Positions 1-7,988 of a DNA stretch of 64,000 bases are shown here, one piece after another; positions within the stretch are counted from its first letter, which is position 1; every line of letters starts with the position of its first letter. The position numbers and the translations under genes are program-made. This stretch comes from Alloalcanivorax marinus (GTDB taxonomy: Bacteria > Pseudomonadota > Gammaproteobacteria > Pseudomonadales > Alcanivoracaceae). The notes under the pieces are model-generated. The model saw only the letters and a program-made list of their open reading frames with translations. It was not told where the DNA came from and searched no databases. Location: NCBI RefSeq assembly GCF_016906305.1, contig NZ_JADDOL010000014.1, positions 46,508 through 110,507 of the forward strand. Direction: 5' to 3'.

Positions 1-492
1 CTTCACCGCGCTCTTGTTGCGCGACGGGCCGACCATGCGGATGCCTTCCGGGTTTTCCCCGTAACCACCGAACGGGCTGGTGCCGCCGGTGCCGACCCAC
101 TTGTTGCCGCCCTGGTGGCGCTTTTCCTGCTCTTCCAGGCGCTTGCGCAGTTCGTCGAGGATCTTCTCCAGGCTGCCCAGACCCTGCAGTTTCTCCCGCT
201 CCTCGGCGGACAGGGTCTTCTCCAGCTGGGCGCGCAGCCATTCCTCGGGGATGGTGCGGCTCAGCCAGTCCGGCTCGATGCTTTCCAGGCCCTCGAAGTA
301 ATGGGCGAAGGCGCGGTCGAAGCGGTCATAGTACTTCTCGTCCTTGACCATCACCGCCCGGGACAGCATGTAGAAGTCCTCGATGGAGCCGAACGCCACG
401 TGGTGCTTGAGCGCGTCGAACAGGTCCAGCAGTTCGCGCAGGCTCACCGGCACGCGGTGGGCGCGCAGGTCCTCGAAAAAACCGATCAGCAT
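1..492 (-). CDS. VWA domain (CoxE-like) protein, N-terminal part only
   Basis: The gene runs leftward and is cut by the window edge; 164 codons are visible from an ATG at 492. The visible part (MLIGFFEDLRAHRVPVSLRE..., later GGNKWVGTGGTSPFGGYG) matches the helical N-terminal region and Gly-rich linker of the CoxE-like VWA proteins that accompany MoxR ATPases in pseudomonads. The metal-binding VWA domain itself would lie to the left and is not seen. It starts 16 nt after the moxR stop, so the two are almost certainly one transcript. The family role, inferred from MoxR/VWA pairs generally, is a chaperone-like partner in maturing a metal enzyme or complex; the client here is unknown. Confidence 0.8.
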   Translation of the reverse strand, partial: MLIGFFEDLRAHRVPVSLRELLDLFDALKHHVAFGSIEDFYMLSRAVMVKDEKYYDRFDRAFAHYFEGLESIEPDWLSRTIPEEWLRAQLEKTLSAEEREKLQGLGSLEKILDELRKRLEEQEKRHQGGNKWVGTGGTSPFGGYGENPEGIRMVGPSRNKSAVK

Positions 493-508
493 AAACGCTT
501 CTCCGGGA

Positions 509-1351
509 TCAGCGTTCGCGGCGGCTCATGAAGGCCAGCCGTTCCAGCAGCTGCACGTCGGCCTCGTTCTTCACCAGGGCGCCGTACAGCGGCGGTACCG
601 CGCTCTTGGTGTCGCGGTTGCGCAGGATGTCCTGGGGAATGTCGTCGGCCATCAGCAGCTTGAGCCAGTCGATCAGCTCACTGGTGGAGGGCTTCTTCTT
701 CATGCCCGGCACCTTGCGCAGATCGAAGAAGATCTCCAGTGCTTCGCTGACCAGTTCCTTCTTGATCTCCGGGAAGTGCACATCGACGATCGCCTGCATG
801 GTTTTGGCGTCGGGGAAATTGATGTAGTGGAAGAAGCAGCGGCGCAGGAAGGCGTCGGGCAGCTCCTTCTCGTTGTTGGAGGTGATGATCACGATCGGGC
901 GTTTCTCGGCGCGCACGGTTTCCCCGGTCTCGTAGACGAAGAACTCCATGCGATCCAGTTCCTGCAGCAGATCGTTGGGGAACTCGATGTCGGCCTTGTC
1001 GATCTCGTCGATCAGCAGCACCACCTGGTCGTCGGCGGCGAACGCCTCCCACAGCTTGCCCTTCTTGATGTAGTTGGCCACGTCCTCGACGCCCTCGGCG
1101 CCGAGCTGGGAGTCGCGCAGGCGGGACACCGCGTCGTACTCATACAGGCCCTGCTGGGCCTTGGTGGTGGACTTGATGTGCCAGGACAGCAGCGGCATGC
1201 CGAGGGACTCGGCCACCTGCTCGGCGAGCAGGGTTTTGCCGGTGCCCGGCTCGCCCTTGATCAGCAGCGGGCGCTGCAGAGCGATGGCGGCGTTGACGGC
1301 CATCTTCAGATCTTCGGTGGCGACGTACTGGTCGGTGCCCTGAAACTGCAT
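509..1351 (-). CDS. MoxR-family AAA+ ATPase
   Basis: A 280-residue AAA+ ATPase of the MoxR type. Walker A is GEPGTGKT (residues 33-40), Walker B is LLIDEID (112-118), sensor 1 lies around ITSNN (156-160) and the arginine-finger region is FLRR (168-171). MoxR proteins act with VWA partners as ATP-driven chaperones or metal-insertion machines, and the VWA partner follows 16 nt downstream. Start: ATG at 1351 preceded by GGAG at 8 nt. It is first in a leftward operon; the 125 bp to divergent rsmE must hold its promoter. Family assignment is firm; the client is unknown. Confidence 0.9.
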   Translation of the reverse strand: MQFQGTDQYVATEDLKMAVNAAIALQRPLLIKGEPGTGKTLLAEQVAESLGMPLLSWHIKSTTKAQQGLYEYDAVSRLRDSQLGAEGVEDVANYIKKGKLWEAFAADDQVVLLIDEIDKADIEFPNDLLQELDRMEFFVYETGETVRAEKRPIVIITSNNEKELPDAFLRRCFFHYINFPDAKTMQAIVDVHFPEIKKELVSEALEIFFDLRKVPGMKKKPSTSELIDWLKLLMADDIPQDILRNRDTKSAVPPLYGALVKNEADVQLLERLAFMSRRER

Positions 1352-1476
1352 GCGTGTCTCTCCACGTCATCGAGAATAACGAGGCGCACTCTAGCAACCC
1401 CCGGCGCCGGCGCAAAGGGCCGGAATCGCCACGTTGCGGGAGGATTGCGTCAGTCCCTGTGCCATAATCCCGCCCC

Positions 1477-2193
1477 ATGAATCTGCTGCTGCTGCACCCC
1501 GATCAACGGCTGGACGACCATCTCTGGCGCCTGGACCCGCGCCAGGCCGGCCACGTACGCACCGTGCTGGGGCTGACCGAAGGCGCGCCCTGCCGCGCCG
1601 GCCTGTTGAACGGCCCCTTGGGGGAAGGCCGGATAGAATCCATTAAAAACAATGAGATAGTAATTTCTTTTAAAGCTGTTTCTCAGCCTCCGGCGCCGCT
1701 GGGACTGAACCTGCTGCTGGCCCTGCCGAGGCCGAAAATGCTGAAACGGCTGCTGATCGACGCCGCCAGCCTGGGCATCAAACGCCTGGTGCTGGTGAAC
1801 GCCTGGAAGGTGGACAAAAGCTACTGGCGGACGCCTAACCTGAAGGCCGACCTGCTCCGGGAAAAACTGCTGCTGGGCCTGGAACAGGCCGGTGACACGG
1901 TGCTGCCGGAACTGGTGCTGGCGCCCCGCTTCCGGCCGTTCGTGGAGGACGATCTGGACGCCTGGGCCGGCGCCGGCCCGCGCCTGCTGGCCCACCCCGG
2001 GGACCACCCCGCCCTGCCCCACGAGCTGGACGGGCCGGCCACCCTGGCGATCGGGCCGGAGGGCGGCTGGACGCCGTTCGAGGTGGAACTGCTCCAGGCC
2101 CACGGCTTCCTGCCGCGCCGTTTCGGGACCCGCATTCTGCGGGTGGAAACGGCGCTACCGGCGTTGGTGGGGGCGTTGATGCGGTTGCCTTAG
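1477..2193 (+). CDS. rsmE: 16S rRNA (uracil-1498-N3)-methyltransferase
   Basis: A 238-residue SPOUT-fold methyltransferase that methylates U1498 of 16S rRNA using SAM. The C-terminal knot signature is present: GPEGGWT (193-199) and GTRILRVETALPA (217-229). The N-terminal PUA-like part covers about residues 1-70. No clear Shine-Dalgarno precedes the ATG; instead a -10-like CATAAT ends 8 nt before it, so the mRNA may be leaderless or nearly so. Codons about 53-70 (around 1636-1690) are strikingly A/T-rich in an otherwise GC-rich gene. A REP-like inverted repeat follows the stop. Confidence 0.93.
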   Translation: MNLLLLHPDQRLDDHLWRLDPRQAGHVRTVLGLTEGAPCRAGLLNGPLGEGRIESIKNNEIVISFKAVSQPPAPLGLNLLLALPRPKMLKRLLIDAASLGIKRLVLVNAWKVDKSYWRTPNLKADLLREKLLLGLEQAGDTVLPELVLAPRFRPFVEDDLDAWAGAGPRLLAHPGDHPALPHELDGPATLAIGPEGGWTPFEVELLQAHGFLPRRFGTRILRVETALPALVGALMRLP

Positions 2194-2197
2194 AAAA

Positions 2198-2257
2198 ATC
2201 GCGACTGAAGTCGCTCCTACGGGGAGCCCCCGATGCAGGAGCGACTTCGGTCGCGAT
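2198..2257. repeat. REP-like inverted repeat, copy 1
   Basis: Two 21-nt arms (2198-2218 and 2237-2257) are inverted copies differing at one position. The arm reads ATCGCGACTGAAGTCGCTCCT. Related elements lie at 12934, 45929 and 53873. This copy sits between the convergent rsmE and rluB, where it may also help end transcription. No transposase is nearby. Confidence 0.8.
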
Positions 2258-2261
2258 CCGG

Positions 2262-3101
2262 TCAACGCCGGTAGGGATTGCGGCGGGGTTTGCGCGGCGG
2301 CTTGTCGCCACGCTGGTGACGCAGGCGCGCGCGGCCGTACAGGCCGGTGTACTTCTTGCCTTTCAGATCCACCCGGTCGGTGAGCGGCTTGATCTCGTCG
2401 GCGGTGAGTTCCTTCCAGCGGCCCATGCGCAGATCCGACGGCAACGTCAGATCGCCGAAACGGATGCGGATCAGCCGCGCCACTTCCAGGTCCTGGGACT
2501 GGAACAGGCGCCGCACTTCCCGGTACTTGCCGCCGGTCAGGCTGACCTTGTGCCAGTGGTTGGCGGCCTCTTCGCCGCCACCGGCGTCCTCGATGCTGTC
2601 GAAGCGGGATACCCCGTCCTCCAGCAGCACGCCGTCGAGCATCGCCCGCCGTTTCTCGTCGGTGAGCTCGCCGCGCACGCGCACGGCGTACTCGCGCACG
2701 AAACCGTTGGACGGGTGCATCAGGCGGTGCGCCAGTTCGCCGTCGGTGGTGAACAGCATCAGGCCGGTGGTGTTGATGTCCAGCCGGCCCACCTGCACCC
2801 AGCGCAGGCCCTGCAACCGGGGCAGATTGTCGAACACCGTGGGGCGCCCCTGCGGGTCGTTCCGCGAGCACACCTCACCGGCGGGCTTGTGATAAACGAT
2901 CACGCGCCGAATTACGTCTTCTTCCGCCTTCACTGGAATGATCCTGCCGTCCACTCTGATCGTGTCTTCCGGCTCCACCCGGTCGCCCAGGGTCGCCACC
3001 TTGCCGTTCACGGAGATGCGCCCGTTGGCGATCCAGGTCTCCAGTTCACGGCGTGATCCCAGCCCGGTGCGGGCCAGGACTTTCTGCAACTTTTCACTCA
3101 T
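2262..3101 (-). CDS. rluB: 23S rRNA pseudouridine(2605) synthase
   Basis: A 279-residue pseudouridine synthase of the RsuA/RluB/RluE family. An S4 RNA-binding domain (about residues 3-48) is followed by the catalytic domain, with the catalytic Asp in GRLDINTTGL (D108). A basic tail rich in Lys and Arg (about 255-279) is typical of RluB. It isomerises U2605 of 23S rRNA. The start overlaps the end of scpB by 8 nt, so translation is probably coupled; rluB after scpA-scpB is a widely conserved order. RsuA is excluded mainly by the tail and context. Confidence 0.9.
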   Translation of the reverse strand: MSEKLQKVLARTGLGSRRELETWIANGRISVNGKVATLGDRVEPEDTIRVDGRIIPVKAEEDVIRRVIVYHKPAGEVCSRNDPQGRPTVFDNLPRLQGLRWVQVGRLDINTTGLMLFTTDGELAHRLMHPSNGFVREYAVRVRGELTDEKRRAMLDGVLLEDGVSRFDSIEDAGGGEEAANHWHKVSLTGGKYREVRRLFQSQDLEVARLIRIRFGDLTLPSDLRMGRWKELTADEIKPLTDRVDLKGKKYTGLYGRARLRHQRGDKPPRKPRRNPYRR

Positions 3102-4008
3102 GACGCGATGTTTCGTCCTCGTTGGCGGCCTCGCCGCCGTCGTCGTCGTTCCCTTGCCGGCCTTCCGCGTCTTCCGTCACCGGCGTTTCCGCGGCCTCCG
3201 GCTGTTCGGCGGCCGCCGGTACTTCCGTGGCAACAGGTTTCGTCGGCGCGGCATCGTTTTCCGCCTCCGGCGAGGCCTTGCGGCGGAATTCGGTCTCGAA
3301 GCCGGCGTTCACCGCGTCCACCTTGTCCATGCTCATCAGGGTGGAATCGTCGATTTCCGGCTCCTCGTCGTAGCCGCCGAACAGCCGCTCGGCGGGCTCG
3401 CCACCGGCGGTGCCGGTGCCCGCTTCCCGGTCGTCGTCCTCGTCCGGCGCATCGCTCAGCGCCAGTTCCTCGTTGAGCTTGTCCAGATCCTTGATCTCGG
3501 ACAGCGGCGGCAGGTCCTCCAGGCTCTTCAGGTCGAAGTAGTCCAGGAACTGCCGGGTGGTGGCGAACATGGCCGGGCGCCCGGGCACGTCCCTGTGCCC
3601 CACCACTCTGACCCAATTGCGTTCCAGCAGGCTCTTGATGATGTGCGAGCTCACGGACACGCCACGGATCTCCTCGATTTCGCCCCGGGTGATCGGTTGC
3701 CGGTAGGCCACCAGGGCCAGCGTTTCCAGAATCGCCCGGCTGTAGCGCGGCGGTTTCTCCTGCCACAGGCGGCTGACCCAGGGGCCCAGGTCCTTGCGCA
3801 CCTGAAAACGGAACCCGGACGCCACTTCGCGCAGCTCAACGCCGCGCCCGGCGTAGTCCTCGGCCACTTCCTCCAGCAGCTTCGACAGGGTCGCCTTGTC
3901 CGGCCGCTCGCCCTCGTCGAACAGCATCAGCAGCGCGTCCCGGTCCAGCGGGCCGTCGGCGGCGAAGATCGCCGCTTCCAGAATGTTCTTGATGTGCTGC
4001 GGCTCCAC
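3094..4008 (-). CDS. scpB: Segregation and condensation protein B
   Basis: ScpB is the winged-helix kleisin-associated subunit of the SMC-ScpA-ScpB or MksB-like condensin that compacts and segregates chromosomes. The core (EPQHIKNILEAAIFAADGPL through LETLALVAYRQPITRGEIEEIRGV and VVGHRDVPGRPAMFATT) is clear in residues 1-170. A long acidic, Ala/Glu/Pro-rich tail (about 190-304) is poorly conserved and probably disordered. I chose the GTG at 4008 because GAGGA lies 8 nt upstream and the sequence then starts like other ScpB proteins; an ATG at 4050 would add 14 residues but has weaker ribosome-binding sequence. It starts one base past the scpA stop. Confidence 0.9.
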   Translation of the reverse strand: MEPQHIKNILEAAIFAADGPLDRDALLMLFDEGERPDKATLSKLLEEVAEDYAGRGVELREVASGFRFQVRKDLGPWVSRLWQEKPPRYSRAILETLALVAYRQPITRGEIEEIRGVSVSSHIIKSLLERNWVRVVGHRDVPGRPAMFATTRQFLDYFDLKSLEDLPPLSEIKDLDKLNEELALSDAPDEDDDREAGTGTAGGEPAERLFGGYDEEPEIDDSTLMSMDKVDAVNAGFETEFRRKASPEAENDAAPTKPVATEVPAAAEQPEAAETPVTEDAEGRQGNDDDGGEAANEDETSRHE

Positions 4009-4009
4009 G

Positions 4010-4939
4010 TCAATCGTCCTCGGGCGTGTCGTCGGCGGATTCGTCGTCATCGATTTCCAGCGCCGCCAGGGCCTCGGACTCTTCCAGCACCAGCGTGCGG
4101 GCCTTCACGTGGATGGGGCTGAACGGCTCGGTCTGAATCAGCTCGATCAGCGACCCCTTGACCAGTTCCAGCACCGCCAGAAAACTCACCACCACGCCGA
4201 GCCGGCCTTCCTCGGCCTCGAACAGCTCCACGAAGGGCACGAACTCGCGGCCCTTGAGCCGGTCCAGCACGTTGGCCATGCGCTCGCGGGTGGACAGTTT
4301 CTCCCGCGACACCTGATGGCTCTCGAACATGTCGGCGCGGTGCAGCACCTCCTTGAAGGCCAGCAGCAGCTCGCGCAGGTCCACGTCCGGCTGCGCCCGC
4401 TCGCGCACGAAGTCCGGGCGGCGCGCGGCGGCCAGCTGGAAATCCCGTTCCTGGCGCGGCAGACCGTCGATGTCCTCGGCGGCCTGTTTGAAGCGCTCGT
4501 ATTCCTGCAGGCGGCGGATCAGCTCCGCGCGCGGGTCCTCCGCGTCCTCGTCCTCATCGTGGCTGGGCCGGGGCAGCAGGCTGCGCGACTTGATCTCGCC
4601 CAGCATGGCGGCCATCACCAGATACTCGGCGGCCAACTCCAGGTTGAGCGCCTTCATCAGTTCCACGTATTCCATGTACTGACTGGTGATCTGCGCCACC
4701 GGGATGTCCAGAATGTCCAGATTCTGGCGCTTGATCAGATACAGCAGCAGGTCCAGCGGCCCCTCGAACGCCTCCAGGAACACTTCCAGGGCGTCCGGCG
4801 GGATGTACAGATCGTCCGGCAGCTTGGTGATCGCCTGCCCGTACATCAGACCAAACGGCATTTCCGCCTGTTGCGGACCGGCCGGCGCCAGGGGATTGCG
4901 GGCGCCGGGCGCGGCCGGCTGGTCGATGACGTCGTTCAT
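4010..4939 (-). CDS. scpA: Segregation and condensation protein A (kleisin)
   Basis: ScpA is the kleisin that bridges SMC heads and binds ScpB. The family core is visible: FEGPLDLLLYLIKRQNLDIL, then ITSQYMEYVELMKALNLELA and AAEYLVMAAMLGEIKSRSLL. The C-terminal winged-helix region lies around VVSFLAVLELVKGSLIELIQ. The ATG at 4939 is preferred because GGGAG lies 8 nt upstream; a GTG at 4954 would add five residues. The N-terminus has about 30 extra residues before the conserved part. It follows trpS after 40 nt in a leftward cluster. Confidence 0.92.
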   Translation of the reverse strand: MNDVIDQPAAPGARNPLAPAGPQQAEMPFGLMYGQAITKLPDDLYIPPDALEVFLEAFEGPLDLLLYLIKRQNLDILDIPVAQITSQYMEYVELMKALNLELAAEYLVMAAMLGEIKSRSLLPRPSHDEDEDAEDPRAELIRRLQEYERFKQAAEDIDGLPRQERDFQLAAARRPDFVRERAQPDVDLRELLLAFKEVLHRADMFESHQVSREKLSTRERMANVLDRLKGREFVPFVELFEAEEGRLGVVVSFLAVLELVKGSLIELIQTEPFSPIHVKARTLVLEESEALAALEIDDDESADDTPEDD

Positions 4940-4979
4940 ACTTGCCGCTCCCACTGGCCACTCACCGCCCGCTTGCTGC

Positions 4980-6194
4980 TCACCGGTAGTGCAGCCCCAT
5001 GGCGGCGCGCACTTCCTCGAGGGTGGCGCGGGCCGCCTCGCGGGCCTCCTCGCAGCCTTCCGCCACGATGGTGCGCACCAGATCCGGATTACGCAAATGC
5101 TCCTCGGCGCGCTTGCGAATCGGCGCCAGCTCTTCCTGCACCGCCTCGATCACCGGCTTCTTGCATTCCAGGCAGCCGATGCCGGCGGAGGTGCAGCCCT
5201 CGCGCACCCAGGCGCGGGTGGCGTCGTCGGTGTACACCTGGTGGAATTCCCACACCGGGCACTTGTCCGGGTTGCCCGGGTCGCTGCGCCGCACCCGCGC
5301 CGGGTCGGTGGGCATGCGCCGGATCTTGGCGTCCACCTGGTCCGGCTCCTCGCGCAGACTGATGAAGTTGCCGTAGGACTTGGACATTTTCTGACCGTCC
5401 AGCCCGGGCATCTTGGACGCCGGCGTCAGCAGGGCCTGGGGCTCCGGCAGAATCACCTTGCCGCCGCCTTCCAGGTCGCCGCTCAGGCGTTCCTTGTCGC
5501 CCAGGGTGATGTTCTGCTGGCCCTGCACCAGGGCCCGAGCGGTCTCCAGGGCCGACTCGTCGCCCTGCTCCTGATACTTGCGGCGGTTCTCGGTGTAGAT
5601 GCGCGACTGCTTCTTGCCCATCTTCTTGATGGCCGCCGCCACCGCTTCCTCGAAGCCCGGCTCGCGGCCGTACAGATGGTTGAACCGGCGCGCCACCTCC
5701 CGGGTCAGCTCCACATGGGCCACCTGGTCGGCGCCCACTGGCACCTGGCCGGCCCGGTAGATCAGGATGTCGGCGGCCTGCAGCAGCGGGTAGCCCAGGA
5801 AGCCGTAGGTGCTCAGGTCCTTCTCGCGCAGTTTTTCCTGCTGGTCCTTGTAGGTCGGCACCCGTTCCAGCCAGGACAGCGGCGTCATCATCGACAGCAG
5901 CAGATGCAGTTCCGCGTGCTCCGGCACCTGGCTCTGGATGAACAGGGTGGCGGAGCCGGGATTGACACCGGCGGCCAGCCAATCGATGACCAGATCCCAG
6001 ACATGGTCCTGAATGGCGTGCGGGTTCTCATACTCGGTGGTGAGCCCGTGCCAGTCAGCGACAAAAAAGAAACACTCGTACTCGTGCTGCAAACGTGCCC
6101 AATTCTTGAGCACGCCATGGTAATGCCCCAGATGCAGGCGCCCGGTGGCGCGCATACCCGATACCACTCTTTGGGAGGGAACCACGGAACTCAA
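4980..6194 (-). CDS. trpS: Tryptophanyl-tRNA synthetase, probable Fe-S type
   Basis: A class I synthetase that charges tRNA-Trp. The HIGH-like motif is HLGH (21-24) and KMSKS is at 269-273. At 404 residues it is longer than the roughly 330-residue E. coli form, with extra sequence around residues 190-250. Four cysteines at 312, 334, 341 and 344 form C-x21-C-x6-C-x2-C, close to the [4Fe-4S] motif known from Thermotoga TrpRS. Start: TTG at 6194 with AGGAG 7 nt upstream; a GTG lies at 6185. A perfect -10 box lies 36-41 nt upstream of the start. Confidence 0.92.
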   Translation of the reverse strand: MSSVVPSQRVVSGMRATGRLHLGHYHGVLKNWARLQHEYECFFFVADWHGLTTEYENPHAIQDHVWDLVIDWLAAGVNPGSATLFIQSQVPEHAELHLLLSMMTPLSWLERVPTYKDQQEKLREKDLSTYGFLGYPLLQAADILIYRAGQVPVGADQVAHVELTREVARRFNHLYGREPGFEEAVAAAIKKMGKKQSRIYTENRRKYQEQGDESALETARALVQGQQNITLGDKERLSGDLEGGGKVILPEPQALLTPASKMPGLDGQKMSKSYGNFISLREEPDQVDAKIRRMPTDPARVRRSDPGNPDKCPVWEFHQVYTDDATRAWVREGCTSAGIGCLECKKPVIEAVQEELAPIRKRAEEHLRNPDLVRTIVAEGCEEAREAARATLEEVRAAMGLHYR

Positions 6195-6229
6195 AAGCCG
6201 ACTCCTGTCGCAACGGCAAGAAAGCGGCG

Positions 6230-6235
6230 ATTATA
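6230..6235 (-). promoter_or_regulatory. -10 box for trpS (TATAAT)
   Basis: Read on the minus strand this is a perfect TATAAT, 36-41 nt upstream of the trpS TTG. No good -35 hexamer lies 16-18 nt further up, so the promoter is only partly supported. Confidence 0.5.
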
Positions 6236-6253
6236 AAGGGAACCGCCGGGGTA

Positions 6254-6328
6254 AAGACAGGGCTGGCACGCCGCCAGCCCGGGGAACATCCGGATTAATG
6301 CCTTGCAGGGACGGTGCCAGTCCGTCCC
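6254..6328 (-). terminator. Tandem hairpins after yciO
   Basis: Two perfect hairpins lie between the yciO stop and the trpS promoter. The first met by leftward transcripts has GGGACGG/CCGTCCC arms (6308-6328). The second has GGGCTGGC/GCCAGCCC arms (6260-6280), and on the minus strand it is followed by TGTCTTT. The T-run is weak, so termination is likely but not certain. Confidence 0.4.
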
Positions 6329-6343
6329 GGGGCTTACGGGTGT

Positions 6344-6967
6344 TCAGAAAATGGCGTCGAGGGGCCCGGCGCCCTCGCGCACCACCTCCGGCCCGGTGCC
6401 GTCCGCCAGGGAGATCACCGTGGTCTCGGTGACGCCGCAAAAGCCGCCGTCGATGACCAGATCCACCTGCCCCTGGAGGAAATCCCGCACGTCCTGGGGA
6501 TCGGTGAGCGGAAATTCGTCGTCCGGCAGATGGGCGGTGGAGGTCATGATCGGCCCGCCTTGCTCCGCCAGCAGCGCCTGGCAGATCGGGTGATCCGGCA
6601 CGCGGATGCCGATGGTGCGCTTTTTCGGATGCATCAGCCGCCGGGGCACCTCGTGGGTGGCCTTGAGAATAAAGGTGTAGGGGCCCGGGGTGTGCGCCTT
6701 GAGCAGGCGATAGTCCGGGTTGTCCACCTTGGCGAACACCGCCAGCACCGACAGGTCCGGGCACAGCAGCGTGAACTGGTGCTTGTCGTCCAGCCGGCGC
6801 AGGCGGATCAGCCGTTCCAGGGCGTCTTTTTCCCCGATGCCGCAGCCCAGGGCGTAGGTGGTGTCGGTGGGATAGGCGATCAGCCCGCCCTGGCGGATCA
6901 CGTCCACGGCCTGCCGGATCAGGCGCGGCTGGGGCGTTTCCGGGTGAATATGGAGTACTTCGGTCAT
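6344..6967 (-). CDS. yciO: YrdC/Sua5-domain protein, YciO subfamily
   Basis: A 207-residue single-domain YrdC-fold protein. Characteristic stretches are GGLIAYPTDTTYALGCGIG near the N-terminus, the KRTIGIRVPDHPICQALL segment and GPIMTSTAHLPDDEFP. Family members make threonylcarbamoyl-AMP for tRNA t6A37. YciO is the paralogue whose physiological role is less clear than TsaC, and its neighbours (yciV upstream, trpS-scpAB downstream) are those of YciO. Its ATG overlaps the yciV stop by 4 nt. It could be misannotated as TsaC/Sua5. Confidence 0.85.
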   Translation of the reverse strand: MTEVLHIHPETPQPRLIRQAVDVIRQGGLIAYPTDTTYALGCGIGEKDALERLIRLRRLDDKHQFTLLCPDLSVLAVFAKVDNPDYRLLKAHTPGPYTFILKATHEVPRRLMHPKKRTIGIRVPDHPICQALLAEQGGPIMTSTAHLPDDEFPLTDPQDVRDFLQGQVDLVIDGGFCGVTETTVISLADGTGPEVVREGAGPLDAIF

Positions 6968-7875
6968 GATACGGACACCTCCAGATCAGGGTCGGCCGAA
7001 CCGGCGTCGGCGGTGGCGTAACCGGCCTCGGGCAACTGCCACACGGCGCGGCCGTCCGGCGGAAACGGCGGCAGGCCGCCCAGGGACAGCCACTTCTGCT
7101 GCGGCGAGTGGAAATCGCTGCCGCCGGACACCGCCAGGCCGAAATGCCGCCAGCACTCCTCCAGCAGGCCGGCCTGCTGGGAGCTGAGCCCGGGCATCAC
7201 CGCCTCCATGCCCAGACCGCCGGCGTTGCGGAAATCCCGCACCAGCTCGCGCAGGCGTTTGCGGGTCAGACTGTAGGCCTGGGGATGGGCCAGCACCGGC
7301 ACGCCGCCGGCGGCCAGCAGATCCCGGACACCCTGCTCCAGGGTCACCCAGGGGGTGGACACGAACGCCGACTGGCCTTTCTTGAGAAAGCGGTTGAAAG
7401 CATGACGCTGGTCGCGCACCACGCCCTCCTCCACCAGTACCCGGGCGAACCAGGGCCGGCCGGGGGTATCCGAGGCGGCCTTCTCGCAGGCCTTGGCGTA
7501 GCTGTCCTCGATGCGGGCGGCCTTGTCCAGGCGGGCGCCGATGCGCCGGGCCCGTTCCCGCCGGGCGTCCAGTTGGGCGGTCACCCGGGCGCCCAGCACC
7601 GGGCACGCCGGGTCCACCCACAGGCCCAGCACGTGGATCTCACGGCTCCCCCACAGCACCGACAGTTCGATGCCGTCGATCAGGGTAATACCGTGCTCCG
7701 CCGCCGCGGCGCGCGCCTCCGGCAGACCGGCCAGGGTGTCGTGGTCGGTGAGCGCCAGGGCGTCGACGCCGTACTCGGCGGCGCGGGCGACCAGCTCCGC
7801 CGGCGCCAGAACGCCGTCGGAGGCGAGGCTGTGGCAGTGCAGGTCGGGGCGTTGGAACGGGGCGATGTGGGTCAT
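6964..7875 (-). CDS. rnm: PHP-domain phosphoesterase, RNase AM/YciV family
   Basis: A PHP-fold metal-dependent phosphoesterase of about 303 residues. Metal ligands appear in DLHCHSLASDG, LTDHDTL, the Glu of GIELSV, and later GGSDFHSP. E. coli YciV/TrpH is known to act on 3',5'-nucleoside bisphosphates and as a 5'-3' exonuclease trimming rRNA ends; function here is inferred from family and from the conserved yciV-yciO pairing. I prefer ATG at 7875; GTG at 7884 would add three residues and neither has a strong Shine-Dalgarno. The divergent yciB starts 113 nt away. Confidence 0.85.
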   Translation of the reverse strand: MTHIAPFQRPDLHCHSLASDGVLAPAELVARAAEYGVDALALTDHDTLAGLPEARAAAAEHGITLIDGIELSVLWGSREIHVLGLWVDPACPVLGARVTAQLDARRERARRIGARLDKAARIEDSYAKACEKAASDTPGRPWFARVLVEEGVVRDQRHAFNRFLKKGQSAFVSTPWVTLEQGVRDLLAAGGVPVLAHPQAYSLTRKRLRELVRDFRNAGGLGMEAVMPGLSSQQAGLLEECWRHFGLAVSGGSDFHSPQQKWLSLGGLPPFPPDGRAVWQLPEAGYATADAGSADPDLEVSVS

Positions 7876-7988
7876 GGCGCGCACGTTACCACACTCGCGC
7901 CCCCGGCCTATACAGGCGGGGCGCCGGGCGGGATGATTTAGGCGGCGGTTCCCGCTACCATCGGCGGTCCGACCGAGGAAACGACTTC

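Noticed and set aside
6344..6967. TsaC (essential t6A enzyme) for the YrdC-domain gene
   Set aside because: The yciV-yciO neighbourhood and sequence fit YciO better; an essential TsaC is expected elsewhere.
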